A stretch of DNA of 64,000 nt from Sipunculus nudus (GCA_026874595.1 CM049307.1:33276862-33340861); one strand, 5' to 3'. Shown: positions 14,900 through 27,670, counted from the first letter of the stretch. Program-made: numbers and translations. The notes: generated by a model not told the origin, from the sequence alone.

Positions 14900-16796
14900 C
14901 CCGCCAAAACGAAGTTTTGTGGATACTATGTTTTTGACCGGGTTCCTCCGCTGTTGCCGCGTTCGTTTCCAGAGAGCTCCTCTGGGACTTGATTTTATCA
15001 GCTTTCCAAGCTCATATCTCAGGAACCGTTTGACTGATCAGGAAACAAAATTTATACTAATGAAGCCCTTGGATAGCTCTATAACATACACAAAAAATGG
15101 TGGCGCCACCTGTAACCATGTTTGCCCAGTGTCCATCTGTTCATCTGCCTTTGGTTAAAATCACTCATATCTCTGCAGTGAATTGACTAATTCACCTGAA
15201 ATTCGGCATGCGTATACATCCTGGATAGCTTTCTTGATTTTATGACAGGTGGCGCCACCTACATTCTCATTCACGCTGATGACATCCAAGCTCATATTTC
15301 GGGAACCGTTTGACTGATCGGGCCAAAATTTTGCATGTATATAGATCTAACATAGCTCTTTATCATACGCTAACTGGTGGCGCCACCTGCAACCATTTTT
15401 GCACAGCCACTGTCTGTTTGTCTGCCGTGCAATAATGTCACTCATATCTCGGCAGTGGTTTGACATATCTGCCTAAAATTTTGCAGTTTTATACATCCTG
15501 GATAGCTTTCTTGATTTTATGACAGGTGGCACCACCTACATTCACGTTCACGCTGATGACATTCAAGCTCATATCTCGGGAACCGTTTGACCGATCGGGC
15601 CAAAATTTTGCATGTGTATAGATCTAACATAGCTCTTTATCATACACAAAACTGGTGGCACCACCTGCAACCATTTTTGCACAGCGTCTGTCTGTTTGTC
15701 TGCCGTGCAATAAAGTCACTCACATCTTGGCAGTGGTTTGACATATCTGCCTAAAATTTTGCAGTTTTATACATCCTGGATAGCTTTCTTGATTTTATGA
15801 CAGGTGGCGCCACCTTTATTCTAGTTTATGCTGCAGACATCCAAGCTCACATCTCGGGAATTGTTTGAACAATTGGGCCAAAATTTTGCATGTGTATAGA
15901 TCTCACATAGGTCTTTATCATACACAAAACTGGAGGGGCCACCTGCAACCATTTTTGCACATTTTGCACAGCGTCTGTCTGTTGGTCTGCCGTGGCCTAA
16001 AATCACTCATTTCTCTGTAGTGGTTTGACATAACTGCCTTAAATTTTGCAGGTTTATACATCCTGGATAGCTTTCTTGATTTTATGACAGGTGGCGCCAC
16101 CTACATTCTAGTTAACGCTGCACACGTCCAAGCTAATATCTCAGGAACCATTTGACCGATTGGGCCAAAATTGTGCTTGTGTTTAGATCTCACATAGGTC
16201 TTTATCATACACAAAACTGCAACCATTTTTGCCCAGCTTCTGTCTGTTTGTCTGCCGTGGGCTAAAATCACTCATATCCATGTAGTGGTTTGATTTTTCT
16301 GCCTAAAATTTTGCATATGTATACAACTTGGACAGCTTTCAGGATTTGTGGTAGGTTGCACAACCTACATACACAGGTGGCGCCACCTACATTCTAGTTA
16401 ACGCTGCACACATCCAAGCTAATATCTCAGGAGCCATTTGACCGATTGGGCCAAAATTGTGCTTGAGTTTAGATCTCACATAGGTCTTTATCATACACAA
16501 AACTGCAACCATTTTTGCACAGCGTCTGTCTGTTTGTCTGCCGTGCAATAAAGTCACTCATATCCATGTAGTGGTTTGACTTTTCTGCCTAAAATTTTGC
16601 ATATGTATACAACTTGGACAGCTTTCTGGATTTGTGGTAGGTTGCACAACCTACATACACATTTAGGCTGCAGACATCCCTGCTAATATGCAACATACCT
16701 CACTCTGTTTCCCCTTGCCACTCAATCCATGCCTGCCTCACTTCACTCTGATTTTGGCAGATACACGTAGTCACTTGTCGGCTACCCGTATTCTAG
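14900..16796 (+). mobile_element. Canonical non-autonomous Helitron, copy 1
   Basis: It is inserted between A (14899) and T (16797). The 5' end shows CCCGCCAAAAC paired with GTTTTGTGGATA as a hairpin. The first base is C where copy 2 (37289) has the standard TC. The 3' end has a hairpin GTAGTC-loop-GGCTAC about 7 bases before CTAG, then host T: the classic Helitron 3' terminus. The interior is dimeric units of about 278 bp with palindromes at about 15101, 15246, 15375, 15525, 15653, 15802, 15932, 16089 and 16376, spaced alternately about 130 and 150 bp. Each unit holds words such as ATCTCGGGAACCGTTTGAC and CCAAAATTTTGCATG. No Rep or helicase coding sequence is present. Confidence 0.75.
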
Positions 16797-16976
16797 TTTT
16801 TAAAGTTTACACATTTTTTCTCTATTTTTCAGATATATAAATACAGACTAAATCTTGGCCTGTTGGTTAATCTGTTTGATGCTTCAGTTGAATGGGTATC
16901 TACCATTCTGATGATAAAATTTCCTTTTGTGAATCTCTTCCCAGTCAGCTGAGCGTCATGACCCATGGGTCACTTG

Positions 16977-18365
16977 TTTTTGGAAACTTTTTTATAAAGC
17001 AAAACTGAACTGATGGTGTTAAAGAATTGGAAAAATATTGCTCCTGATTATGTCCCTTTAAAATTTCATTATTTTGTTTTTGTCCATTGGTTCATTTCCT
17101 CATAGGTTGTTCACCAGTTACTGCCATGGGTCCATATATATCTTGCAGTACATTTTGTTACATCAGACCATTTATCAGTGGACTTGCATATCAGCTGATG
17201 TCTGTGATACTAGGCAGACAATGATTTATTCAGCACAGTCAATAGACTTTTTAGCTCGCCACTCCTGTATGATTTAGGGAACAAAAGGTCATGGTCACAG
17301 GCCCGAGTTGTTCATGAACTTAGTAGACTGATGTACAGCGACAATACCCACCACAGCTATAAAAAAAGTTTCCCCATATTTTAATTTCTGGACCAGTAAT
17401 TAGCACTTCACTAACTTTGTACAGATCCCAACCAAGCTCAGGTTAAAGTTTAGGAATAACTCTAGAACTCAAAAACCACTCCCTATAGGCCTATAGCTTT
17501 CATATTTCATATATGTATTGTATAGGGGGTTAGGAACCTACATATAATTTGGGGGTTAAAGGTCAAGGATTTTCTAAATGTCCAAACAGGCAAGCTCTGT
17601 TGTCCTCAAAAGACTTTGTTTTATAATGAATTGGTAGATTGGTAGAATATAGCCTTCAATTATATTACTGTATATACTATATATACATATATATATATAT
17701 ATACATAAATAATATGCTTAAACTTAATATTTTTTGATAGAAAAAAAAATAGATGGGTTACACTAAATTGAAAGGTTTACACAGACTGGAATTTATGTAA
17801 CCCACAAATAGGTTACGCAAATTTCTAATTTGTCCATCCCTGAGTCTTGTGCACTGCCACTTTTTTCAGACAGTTTATGATCAGGTTATATCCATCTTGT
17901 ATCAGTATCAATGTCACATGCAAAGTGACTAACAGGCGTTCAACTCAATGCTGATAATGTTTATGTATTGATGGCTGTATTTTGGTAGTATTAGTCATTG
18001 CATTTTCTATATATTTATCATGTTTGATGATTTTTTATTAAATTTCAGATAAAATAAACAGAAATGCAGTGAAAAAAGGATCAGCCATATTCAGTCACAT
18101 TATATGGCAGTATCTGCTGATGATAAAAAGATTGAGCTAGTATTATGTAAAATGTGACCTTTGTTTTTGCATGCAACAAGTTTTTATAAACAGTACAGGA
18201 AAGAAAACTAGTGGTAAGCTGTACATGATTTATACTGTATCACATGGCATCACATGGAGCAGGTAAAGTTGATAACCTGTAACTTAGATAGATAAGAGAA
18301 GATACAAAAGAAAAGTGACTTTTTCAAAAGACCTTAATCAATGTACACTGACACTTCAAAGTCTT
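16977..18365. other. Non-coding spacer with a short TA microsatellite
   Basis: No gene. An imperfect TA microsatellite lies at about 17673-17702. 17430-17600 contains TATAGGCCTATAGC and AAAGGTCAAGG and may be a decayed piece of a Helentron-like repeat, but no ends are visible. Confidence 0.5.
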
Positions 18366-21300
18366 TTTTTTAGCTCAGCTGACTATAAGTCATCTGAGCT
18401 ATAGTCGTGGTCCATTGTCCGTCGTCCGTCTGTCTGTCCATCCGTCCGTCCGTCCGTAGATGTGGCACATTTTGAAACCGTAAGACCTTGGAATCCAAAT
18501 TCAGCATAATGTTAGATGTCCCCAAGATCTCCCACAAGCCAAAAAACTGGGTCTTTGCCACTTCGTTCTTTTGAGAAATTAAGGAAAAACCTCAATTTTT
18601 AGCGAACTTGTGAGCTTATGCAATGGTGTGGCGTCGTCCGTCGTCTGTACGTTAACCAATACTATCTTGAAAACAGCAAGAGGTAGCATCAGGAAATTAT
18701 ATGCAAAATATTAGTCATCTAAAAAACTATATCGGATTTTGCTTACTTTTCGGCTAACTGCATTTTCTTAGATTTTATAGGGAAAAAGCTAAAAAAGCTT
18801 TAAAAATCTTCTTCTCCAAAACTGTTCAGCCAAATTGTCCAATATTTCACAGAAATGATTCGTGGAATAATCTTTCTCAAGTTTGTTCGAATGGTTTAAG
18901 TTCGGTGATTTTTGGCCGAGTTACAGGAAGTTGAACTTAGTCATCTGTCCATAAAAGCATTCTGAAATTACAATCTCAGAAAAGGCTGGAGCTATCATCA
19001 CCAAATTTTATGCCAGTGTTGTTCACATGAGTCGGGTCTGAAATTCAGGTATTGGTGGCGCCACCTGCATCGACCTTTTTTGTATGGGGGTCATCGGTGC
19101 CCGTATCATACTGACGGCTACAAAAAACTTCTTCTCTGAAACCATATGGCCAAATAGTTTAATGTCGCACAGAAATGATCCTAGGGTAGTGCTTTCTGAA
19201 ATTTGTTCAAATGGTCTAAGTTCAGTGACTTTTGGCTGAGTTATGGGAAGCTGAATTTAGTCATATGCTGTAACAGCCCATTTTAGCTCAGTGGCTACGA
19301 AGATCTTCTCCTCAAAAACCACTGGGCCAAATTCTTAAATCTCACACATTAATTATCCTTAGATGTTGATAATTCAAGTTTGTTCAAATGGTTTTGGTTC
19401 AGTGATTTTTGGCTGAGTTATGGGAAGCTTAACTTAGCCATTTTGCTGTATTTTCCCATATGAGTTATAAACCTGTAAATTTTTTTTTGACTGACCCTAC
19501 TGAGGCCAGTTTGTTTAATATTTTACAAGAATAATCCCCTGAATAATTCTTATAATAATTGTCTTTTATGGTTCCAAAGAATTAATTTTGGCTGAATCAT
19601 AAAGGTTCAATTGAGTCATTTTACCATATATGTTAGCTGTGTGAAGCAGATACACAGATACATCTAGATACATCTAGACTGGCACCAGTTTATCAGCATT
19701 TATTACATCATGCCTCTAGACATTTAGATTTCAGGTTATCTATGGTTAATATTGACAAGAATGTTTTTTAAAAGCTTTTAAAAAATGTAGATTTATGATT
19801 TTAAGATATTCCTCATGCCAGGCAATGTTTACAATCACAGCTATACAGCTCTCTGTGGGGATATAAAGACGGCTGTACATGGATTATAAATAATTGGTAT
19901 CCATAGTCAAATTAATTCAAGATTTTGCCATCAGTGAGATGTATCTGTATTACAATTTTGCATTCAATATGCATCTGTATTAATTTTTAGTGAACTTGTG
20001 AACTAATGCGATGGTGTGGCGGCGTTTGTCTTTTGTACGTTTACCCATACTATTTTGAAAATGATTGGAGCTAGCATCATGAAATTAAATGCAAAAAAAA
20101 TTAGCCATCTGAAAATTTTCTTAAATATTATAGAGAAAAAGCTAAAAAAACCTTTAAAAATCTTCTCCTCTGAAACACTCAAGCCAAATTGCTCAATATT
20201 TCACAGAAATAATCTTTTATACCATCTCCCTCAATTTTGTTCAGGAAGTTGAACTTAGTCATCTGTCCAAAAAAGCATACTAAAATGACAGTCTCAGAAA
20301 CAGCCAGAGCTATCATCACCAAATTTTTTGCCAGTGTTGGTCACATGAGTCATATATGAAATTCAGGTATTGGTGGCGCCACCTGAATTGACCTTTTTTT
20401 GTACAGGGGTCATTGGTCATCTGTACATTAATCCATAATTTCTCAGGAATAGCAGGAGCTACCATTCCCAGATTTTATGCAATAATCTGTCACATATCAA
20501 ATTTTGTGGGATTCAGCTTATTTTTTTGCTATCTGCATTTACTTAGATTTTATAAGGAAAAAGCTGACAATATTTTAAAAGTCGTCTTCTTGTAGACGGT
20601 CCAGCCAAATTGTTAAATATTTTACATAAATGATCCCAGAGGCAAGCCCTTTCAAGTTTGTTCAAATGGTTTGCATTTGATGAATTTTAGTGGAGTTACA
20701 CAAATTTGAACAGTCATTCGGCCAAGTAAGCATACTGACATAGTACTCTCAGAAATGACAGAAGCTAGCATTACCAGGTATTGTGCAAATGTTGGTCACA
20801 TGACTCATATTTGAAGTTGTAGATTTAGTGGTGCCACCCACATTGACCTGTTTTTTATGGGCAAAAAACCTCATAATTTTAGCCCCTTTCAGCTTAATGA
20901 TGAAACTGTCAAGTTGAATTGTTCAATTTTTCAAAAGAATTATCCTAGGACATGGTTCTTTCAATCATATCAGAATATACTGAGTTTGTTGATTTTTGGT
21001 TGAGTTGTGAAAAGCTTAAGTTGGTCTTATGGCCATTATTATGTCTTTTTCAAACTGAGGACTGCAATAGTGTTCTTCTACAAAATTATTATTTCAATTA
21101 TATCTTCTGTAACATTGCCCAAAAATTATTCTTAGGTGGCCTTAGTTCAAGTTTACCAGAATGATTTTTGGCAGAACTATTTGACCTTTAACAATGAAGG
21201 TACTGCATCTTTTATTATTCTAGATATTTTGATAAAAAGTTTATGAATATGTCGGCTTGAAAAAAGAAATTTTAACCAAAGTCTTTCAGTATGTGTAAAC

Positions 21301-21387
21301 AGATATACAAACAGGCCAAGATTGAATCTGTATCTTTAAATAGGTTGAGAAACTGCCAACTGTTTTAGATTTGGGAACAGATCAGGA

Positions 21388-21860
21388 GTTCATTCAGTGC
21401 AGCCAGATATAGGTCAAGAGTTCAATCAGTGCAGCCGTGCACATGGCATGTGATCACCTCATGGGTGACATGTGAACACCTCATGGGCACCATGTGATCA
21501 CTTCATGGGTGTCAAGCCCCTCAGGGCAGGGCCCCTGCATGAGCTTATGCAATGGTGTGGCTACTATTTCAGATTTGGCAACAGGCTAGAGGTCAGTCTG
21601 GATCTATTTATAGCTTTGGCAGACTGCCAACTGTATCAGATTAGGCAACAGGTCAAGAGTTCACTCAGTGCAGCCAGGTATGGGTCAGGAGTTTACTCAG
21701 TGCAGTAGCTGCATTCTATTTATAGCTTTGGCAGACTGCCTTCTGTGTCAGATTATGCAACAGGTCAAGAGTTCACCCAGTGCAGCCAGGTACAGGTCAA
21801 AAGTTCACTCAGTCTAGCCAGGTGCAGGTCATGAGTTCACTCAGTGCAGTAGTCTGATTA
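21388..21860 (+). repeat. Minisatellite, 32-33 bp unit
   Basis: The word GTTCACTCAGTGCAGCC and close variants recur at about 21388, 21420, 21660, 21693, 21772, 21805 and 21837, mostly 32-33 bp apart, with AGGTCAAGAGT between them. The array is interrupted by unrelated sequence at 21437-21650 and about 21710-21765. It lies inside the type 3 element. Confidence 0.7.
21447..21512 (+). repeat. Three 22-bp tandem copies
   Basis: Three consecutive copies of CATGTGATCACCTCATGGG plus three bases. The second copy has A for T at position 8 and the third has T for C at position 12. Confidence 0.8.
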
Positions 21861-22744
21861 AGCAATTTGTCACAGTTCACTCGGGGCAACAGCCTTTCTC
21901 ACCTAAGCCTGGTCAGCCACATGCATCAGACTCAAGGTAAGTTTGATGTATTGGCCTAATATTTTGACCTGTCTATGTGTCTTTGATGGCTTTCTCGCTC
22001 ACAAAACAGGTGTCGCCACCTACCATGACTTTTGAACACGTTTTTCCCAGGAGGGGTTTGATATATCAGTCTGAAATTGGGCGTATGTATATATCTCTGA
22101 CAGCTTCGTTGTATACAAGACTGGTGGTGCCAGCTACAATCTTTTTAGTGTTGTGTGCACCTATGCCAGAATTTCAGCAGTGATGTTTGTGTAATTGTTT
22201 TCCTATTCAAAATGTTTAGTACTTGTATAGTTCATATACATGAAAAGTAATGGTCCAGCATTAAAGCATTATACCTGGTGTATTTCCCAATGCACAGGTT
22301 TGCATTAGGCCTGTAGGCCTTGTTTATTAAAAACCTATTTTCACACTTCAAAACTGCCTAATATCAAAACCACTGATCTGTTTTTCCTCATATTTACCAT
22401 AAATATTCCTCTATATAGTTCCTATGTACATGCCAGAAATTATATCTGTATTATATAATTTAAAAAAGTTATGGGCCCCAACATAATGCATTTTGTAAAA
22501 AATCAGGAAAGATATTTAATCACTTAACACAAAACATGTTAAAGCTATGGACTTTTTTTCCAGTAATATAACTTAAATTAATTAAAATTAAATTGTATAC
22601 CCAAAATTTGATCAACATCTTTTAAATTTTTTAAAATATTAACAAAAATAAAAAATTGGTACCTTAAATTTTGCCCAAATTTGACCATGGCACGTTTTTT
22701 AGCTCAGCTGACTATAAGTCATCTGAGCTATAGTCGTGGTCCAT

Positions 22745-22822
22745 TGTCTGTCGTCCGTCCGTCTGTCCGTCCGTCTGTCCGTCCGTCCGTCCGTCCGTCC
22801 GTCCGTCCGTCCGTCCGTCCGT
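22745..22822 (+). repeat. GTCY tetranucleotide microsatellite
   Basis: About 19 tetramers of GTCC with scattered GTCT, directly downstream of the 5' hairpin of element D. Shorter GTCY runs sit at the same place in all type 1 and type 2 elements here. GTCY proto-microsatellites at this position are a known trait of dipteran mini-me/DINE-1 elements. Confidence 0.85.
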
Positions 22823-23610
22823 AGATGTGGCACGTTTTGAAACCGTGAGACCTAGGAATCCAAAATTCAGCATAATGTTAGATGTCCCCAAGATCTCCTA
22901 CCAAGCCGAAAACTGGGTCTTTGCGACTTCGTTCCTTTGAGAAATTAAGGAAAAACCTAAATTTTTTATTAAAATCCTATTTTCACACTTCTGGACTGCC
23001 TAATATCAAAACTACTCATCTGTTTTTCCTCATATTTCCCATAAATATTCCTCTATATAGTTCCTATGTACATGCCAGAAATTAAGTCTGTAAAGTATAA
23101 ATTCTTTAAGTTATGGGCCCAAACATAATGGACTTTGTAAAAAATTAGGAAAAATAATAACTCACTTAACATGAAAAATTTTGAAACTAGAGTCTATTTT
23201 CTCAAGTATATAACTATGATTAATTAAGATTCAATTGTTTTCCCAAAATTAGATCTGAATTTTGTAAATTTTTTAAGTTATTAGCATAAAAAAAAAATCA
23301 GTACCTTAAATTTTGCCCAACTTTGACCATGGCACGTTTTTTTCCTGTAAGCAACATTGATTTAATTTTCACAGCATGTAAACATAAATATTTAGTTTGT
23401 CTAAATCTGAACTTTGAAAATAAAAGCTTGAAAATTAAGCTAGTTATTGATTTTTTTCTGTAGCCACTTGCTTTGATTACAGATGCAGGGTCCCACTCCA
23501 GGTCACTGGAAGTCAGCTATGCCAGGGTTTCTGATTTGTTACAGTCACTGGGGGAGATCCCCTGCTGTGACAGGTGTACTACAGTTATTCTCATATCACC
23601 AGCCCATTCA

Positions 23611-23633
23611 CCCCCCCCCCCCCCCCCCCCCCC
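23611..23633 (+). repeat. Poly-C homopolymer (C23)
   Basis: An uninterrupted run of 23 C in element D, between the type 2 body and the AT-rich 3' third. A similar C24 run is in element G (51358-51381). Length may be affected by sequencing error. Confidence 0.85.
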
Positions 23634-26600
23634 GCAAACCCAACCCACCAAGTGTTATGCAGTAATTGTTATTGTTTTCACTGTATCTCCTTAATTGTAA
23701 TGCTGTTATGCTGTTTCCACTCCGATATGCAAAAACTTTCCTTGAAAAAATAATTTCAAGGTGTAATCCAGACGATGCAATGTTGTGTAATGTAGGATTT
23801 TTAAAGAAATCAATTTTCTTTTAAATGATTTTAACAAATATAAAGGAACCCATCAGTATGCTTAAATTATTATAAAATATGAAGCACATTATGGATAAAT
23901 AAAGACACAATTAAAAATTGTGAAATCTAAATCAAGTATTATTTTTAGATATTTATTGTTTTGCAGATTTAAAAGATATATTTTTGTAGTAAAAAATAAA
24001 TAAACATTTGTATGCATGATGTGGTGTTATCTGACAAGATTGAGATTTATGATGATGCAGTTGAGAATTATGAATCAACTTTTACATTCAGATATATATG
24101 TTAAATTGGAAATGTATAGAAATATAAACTTAAATTAGAAAATAATTGATGTGATAAAAAAATCACAATTTAATACAAACATTTGTTCATTATTTTCCTG
24201 CCTCAGCAGAATTTGAGATCAGGCTTTGTTTGCCCTGTTTTATGTTGTTAATTAGCTATATTTCAACTGTATACATTTCATAAAAAAAATACATATATAT
24301 TTAATAATATATATAATAATAAAAAAATAGATGCAATTGAACAAATGTGTAAACTACTGAAATGTCAACAGTTAATCGAAAAACAAACTAATGATCATGG
24401 TAATAGTACAGATCATTTGTCCACAAACTGCTCACATGCTTTAGTTTCAACATTAGGAAACACATGGTCAGGTCACAAAATATTTTTTGCAACAATTTCT
24501 TGCTCATCAATACAAACCAATCATATAAACCAACCAATCGCCTTTATTACCTCTTCCTCTTACACTTTATCTCCATTAGATATTATTTTAAATTTTTACC
24601 TTCAAGGTTAACGTCAGCTGAGCACAGTGACCCATAGGTCCCTTGTTTCCTGTAAGTACTGTGGATTTAATTTTCACAGCATGTTTATGTTAGCATTTTG
24701 TCTGATAACACCAAAAATTTGAAACCAGTTGATCAAAAACTGTAGTTTTTATTCAAGTTTTCAAGCACCATGTAACATATTGTTTACATCAAGCTAGTGT
24801 TATGCAGTTTGCAAGAGCTCAGCTCCCCAGCTTCAGCTCTCAGTTCCTAAAATTTGGCATACAATTAGATGTCTCCAAAATCCCCTACCATGCCAAGAAT
24901 TTGGTCACTAGGACTTAATACCTTCGAGATATTAATGAAAAACTTCATTTTTCCATTAAAAACCCATTGTTACACTTCAAGACTGCCTAATATCAAAACC
25001 ACTGGTCTGACTTTAATCATATATAATATATATATTTTCTATACATTCTCTATGCACATGTCAGAAATGATGTCAGTATTGCTTAATTGTTTTAAGTTAT
25101 GGGGCCAAACATAATGCACTTTGTAAAAAATCAAGAAATATATTTACTCCCTCAACAAGAGGATTGCTGAAGCTAGAGATTTTTTGTCAGGGATGTAACA
25201 TTATTAATCAAGATTCAATTGAATACCCAAAATTAGTTCTGAATTTTTCAAATTTTATAAGTTATTAGTATAAATATAAAATTAGTACCTTAAATTTTGC
25301 CCAACTTTGACCATGGCATGTTTGTTTCCTGTGAGCACTGTTGATATGGTTTTCATATCATGCACACATAAGGATTTCAGCTTTTTAGTTTAAAAAGCTG
25401 AAAGAAATTGGCCAAAAATTGTAGCTTTTATAAATGTTTTTATGAGACCATGTCAGACCTTGGCTCTCTGTAGCACCTCTTGAGTCACCTGTATGTTGAC
25501 CTTGTTGAACTTTCAGCAAATTATGCATGCTTGAGGCGAGGCATAAACTGGGGCTCCCGGCAGCTTATTATATAATGGCCAGCCACAGTTGATCCAGGTG
25601 TCCAACCCAACTCATCTAGTAGTTTTAACAAACAACATAACAATAAACAATAAATTAATAAATTTTTATTGGTTTTTAATAACAAATTAAAGAAAAATAG
25701 AAAAAGAATTTGTTAGTTGATAATAACAGGAAATTAACTTGCAGTTACCGATGATATAAGAATCTTGTATCGATGGATAGAATGTCACGTATTCCAAATA
25801 ACACCATGCAGTCACCTATGGTATTTTTCAGTTCAATTTTAATGATAAAAAAGTAAATCATATTATTCATTACTAATCATTAGGGATCATATGAAGGAAA
25901 TTAATGATAGACAAAGATGCAGTTGATAATATTATTATCTAGATTCCTTCTGTGTCTATAGTTAGTACATTGATGTGAAATTAGTCCAAAATGAATATAT
26001 TACATTTTTTTAAATATAAATAAAAGCCATAAAACCAGGTACTTATGATCATTATTTAAATGTGTGAATTTTGTATATTCTGAATTCTCAACATCATTGT
26101 TTGGTGAAAACTGAATAAATACCAGACATGGTGCGAATACTTTGCAATTGTATTTAAACACGAATATGAATATGTACTCCATTATAAAATTTCTTTCATA
26201 AGAATGGGAATTCAGGTAAAAATGAGAGTATATGAATACCAGTGCAAATACTTTCAAAATGTATTCATGAATGCATTCATGAATATATTCTTTAATATTA
26301 TTTTAATAATAATTTCAGTTATATTTTATTTGAAAAATCATACTATTCTCTTATTATTTTTAATAAAAATTATATTTGGGACAATATTTGTAATTTTTTT
26401 AATAAATAGTTAAACTCTTATATTATATGTTCTGCTTATAAGTTATATGGCCAAGTCAAAATCTGTGTGACAATCGCACTCCATTTGTTAATAAAATAAA
26501 TGAAATTAATCCTCTTTCCTGTCTCCAAAGGTACTATCAAAATCATACATAAGCTAAACAACAACAACTCATAATACAGCTTATTTTTATTACCACATAA

Positions 26601-26929
26601 AACCAGCATGTGCCTCATTTCTAAATCATATTTTTTTATCATATATAACAGCTGAGCGCCATGACCCATAGGTCCCTTGTTTTAATATGAAATAAAATGT
26701 CCTTATGGAAATGCAATATGAAGGAGAGCTGATCTTCTTCAAAAGTTCTTGCATAATTTATAGTGAAGGCTGGCCTTGTACTGTTCTTGCCCTGTGACCT
26801 TTCAAGTCTCTGCAGTCCACCTGTATAAAGTGAAAGGAACCTGACAGGTCTTATCATACCAGTCTTATTGTTGCTTACATTGGACAGTGGTAGATTGAAG
26901 CCTATTCTTTATTGTATCCCCAGACAAAC

Positions 26930-27340
26930 TTGGTATACTATGGTTTAGGCACGGTCGCACCACTGCTGCTGCGGCAGAGATTTTTCAGGCAAGATAACCG
27001 GAAAAATATTTCACGGATCGTCACCAAACTTGATATGGGTGAGATGATGAACCCTATTTAAAATGGGTCATGACCTTCACCAGGAGAGTGACCTTAACCT
27101 TGAAAAGTCTATTTTTGGGGAAATCACACAAATTCTTAAATATCTAAATGAAATATTGCATGGATTGATCCAAAAATCAAGTTGACAAAAGATCTTGGAT
27201 AGTGTTGTCACATATCGGAAACTAGTGGTGCCACCTATTATAATTTTCTTGTTTTTGTGCTGTTTTATACCCCCATCATTGCCACTTGACAGTACTGTGA
27301 GCATTATAAATAAAAAACTAATGGACAGATTTCTTTCATA
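26930..27340 (+). repeat. Fragment of a Helitron-like palindrome unit
   Basis: It contains ATATCGGAAACTAGTGGTGCC with ACCT completing the palindrome (about 27230), GATCGTCACCAAACTTG and GGATTGATCCAAAAATC. The word order resembles the units in the Helitrons at 14900 and 37289. No 5' or 3' terminus is visible, so this is a decayed or partial copy. Confidence 0.45.
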
Positions 27341-27360
27341 TTATGCACATACATAGGTAT

Positions 27361-27670
27361 GCGTTATTGGTGCTTTTCCATGTGCGCAGCAGCGGCAAAC
27401 CCATGCCCTCGTTGCTGAACAGAATCAAAGATACGAGAACCGCATGGGTACGGCAAAATCCCACATGTGACGCCATTTGAAGGCGGAATTCCCATGCATT
27501 TGCCATCCAGCAAATGCAAAAATCGCGCACTGCTGGTTTAAGCCTTTAAACTCCAATACCGCCTTGGCGGGCGCACGGTTTGTCACAGGCCTAGAATTCA
27601 AAGGCGCCCGCCAGGGCGCGCTAAAGCCCATTTTACATACCCGTATTTGGGGCAAGTTTTGGGGGTGAAA
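27361..27670. other. CpG-rich patch with a GC inverted repeat
   Basis: The patch is clearly richer in C, G and CpG than its surroundings. CGCCTTGGCGGGCGC (about 27561-27575) pairs with GCGCCCGCCAGGGCG (about 27604-27618), with one mismatch. Outer flanks are loosely inverted as well: GGGTACGGCAAAATCCC on the left against the reverse complement of ACATACCC on the right. It could be a miniature inverted-repeat transposon or part of a promoter CpG island. I cannot decide which. Confidence 0.4.

Larger units (their letters stand above)
12521..16976 (+). mobile_element. Helentron-type element B (type 1), interrupted by a Helitron
   Basis: The 5' end is TTTTTAGCTCAGTTGACT plus a hairpin partner (AGTCATCTGAGCT) and a GTCY run (12573-12611). 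The 3' end at 16941-16976 has CAGTCAGCTGAGC, the perfect palindrome TGACCCATGGGTCA, then CTTG and a T run. The interior is a tandem array of about 337-bp units (separate entry). The 3' tail (about 16800-16976) closely matches that of element A (7490-7662), including CTTGGCCTGTTGGTTAATC. Between array and tail sits a canonical Helitron (14900-16796). Taking it out joins a T run exactly as in element A, so the insertion is secondary. There is no coding capacity. Confidence 0.75.
18597..22322 (+). mobile_element. Helentron-type element, type 3, inside element C
   Basis: It begins TTTTTAGCGAACTTGTGAGC followed by TTATGCAATGGTGTGGCG and a short GTCCGTCGTC run. It ends TTAGGCCTGTAGGCC (hairpin) then TTG before a T run, the same 3' layout as types 1 and 2 with a different sequence. 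Palindrome units occur near 19052 and 20371 (GGTGGCGCCACCTG), 20829, 22008 and 22120. A second 5'-end copy starts at 19986 (TTTTTAGTGAACTTGTGAAC), so this is either a nested pair that lost one 3' end or an element with a duplicated 5' half. It contains a minisatellite region (21388-21860). No coding sequence. Confidence 0.65.
22697..24646 (+). mobile_element. Helentron-type element D (type 2), inside element C
   Basis: The start is a T run plus AGCTCAGCTGACT and AGTCATCTGAGCTATAG. The end is GTCAGCTGAGCACAGTGACC, hairpin, CTTG, T run. Order inside: a long GTCY microsatellite (22745-22822), a type 2 body with AGATGTCCCCAAGATCTCC, a non-repeated segment (about 23360-23600), a C23 homopolymer, and an AT-rich 3' third (about 23700-24600). 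It sits in the T7 run that follows GGCACG in its host, a position that reads uninterrupted within D itself (23336) and in element G (about 51026). Non-coding. Confidence 0.75.
18366..26680 (+). mobile_element. Helentron-type element C (type 2), host of two nested elements
   Basis: The 5' end is a T run, then AGCTCAGCTGACT and AGTCATCTGAGCTATAG, TCGTGGTCC and GTCY repeats. The 3' end (26650-26680) is CAGCTGAGCGCCATGACCC, a hairpin, and CTTG before T. The body stops at 18596 after CCTCAATTTTT, resumes at 22323 with TTATTAAAAACC, stops again at 22696 after GGCACG-TTTTTT, and resumes at about 24647 with CCTGTAAGTACTGTGG. Those junction words are contiguous in the uninterrupted elements D and G, so two later insertions (18597-22322 and 22697-24646) are certain in principle. 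Without them the element is about 2.6 kb. The last about 1.25 kb (25430-26680) is nearly the same as 43797-45037. Non-coding. Confidence 0.75.

Noticed and set aside
23473-23694. Proline-rich open frame
   Set aside because: The prolines come from translating the C23 homopolymer.
27077-27304. Minus-strand 75-codon open frame
   Set aside because: It lies over a Helitron-like palindrome unit and has no domain.
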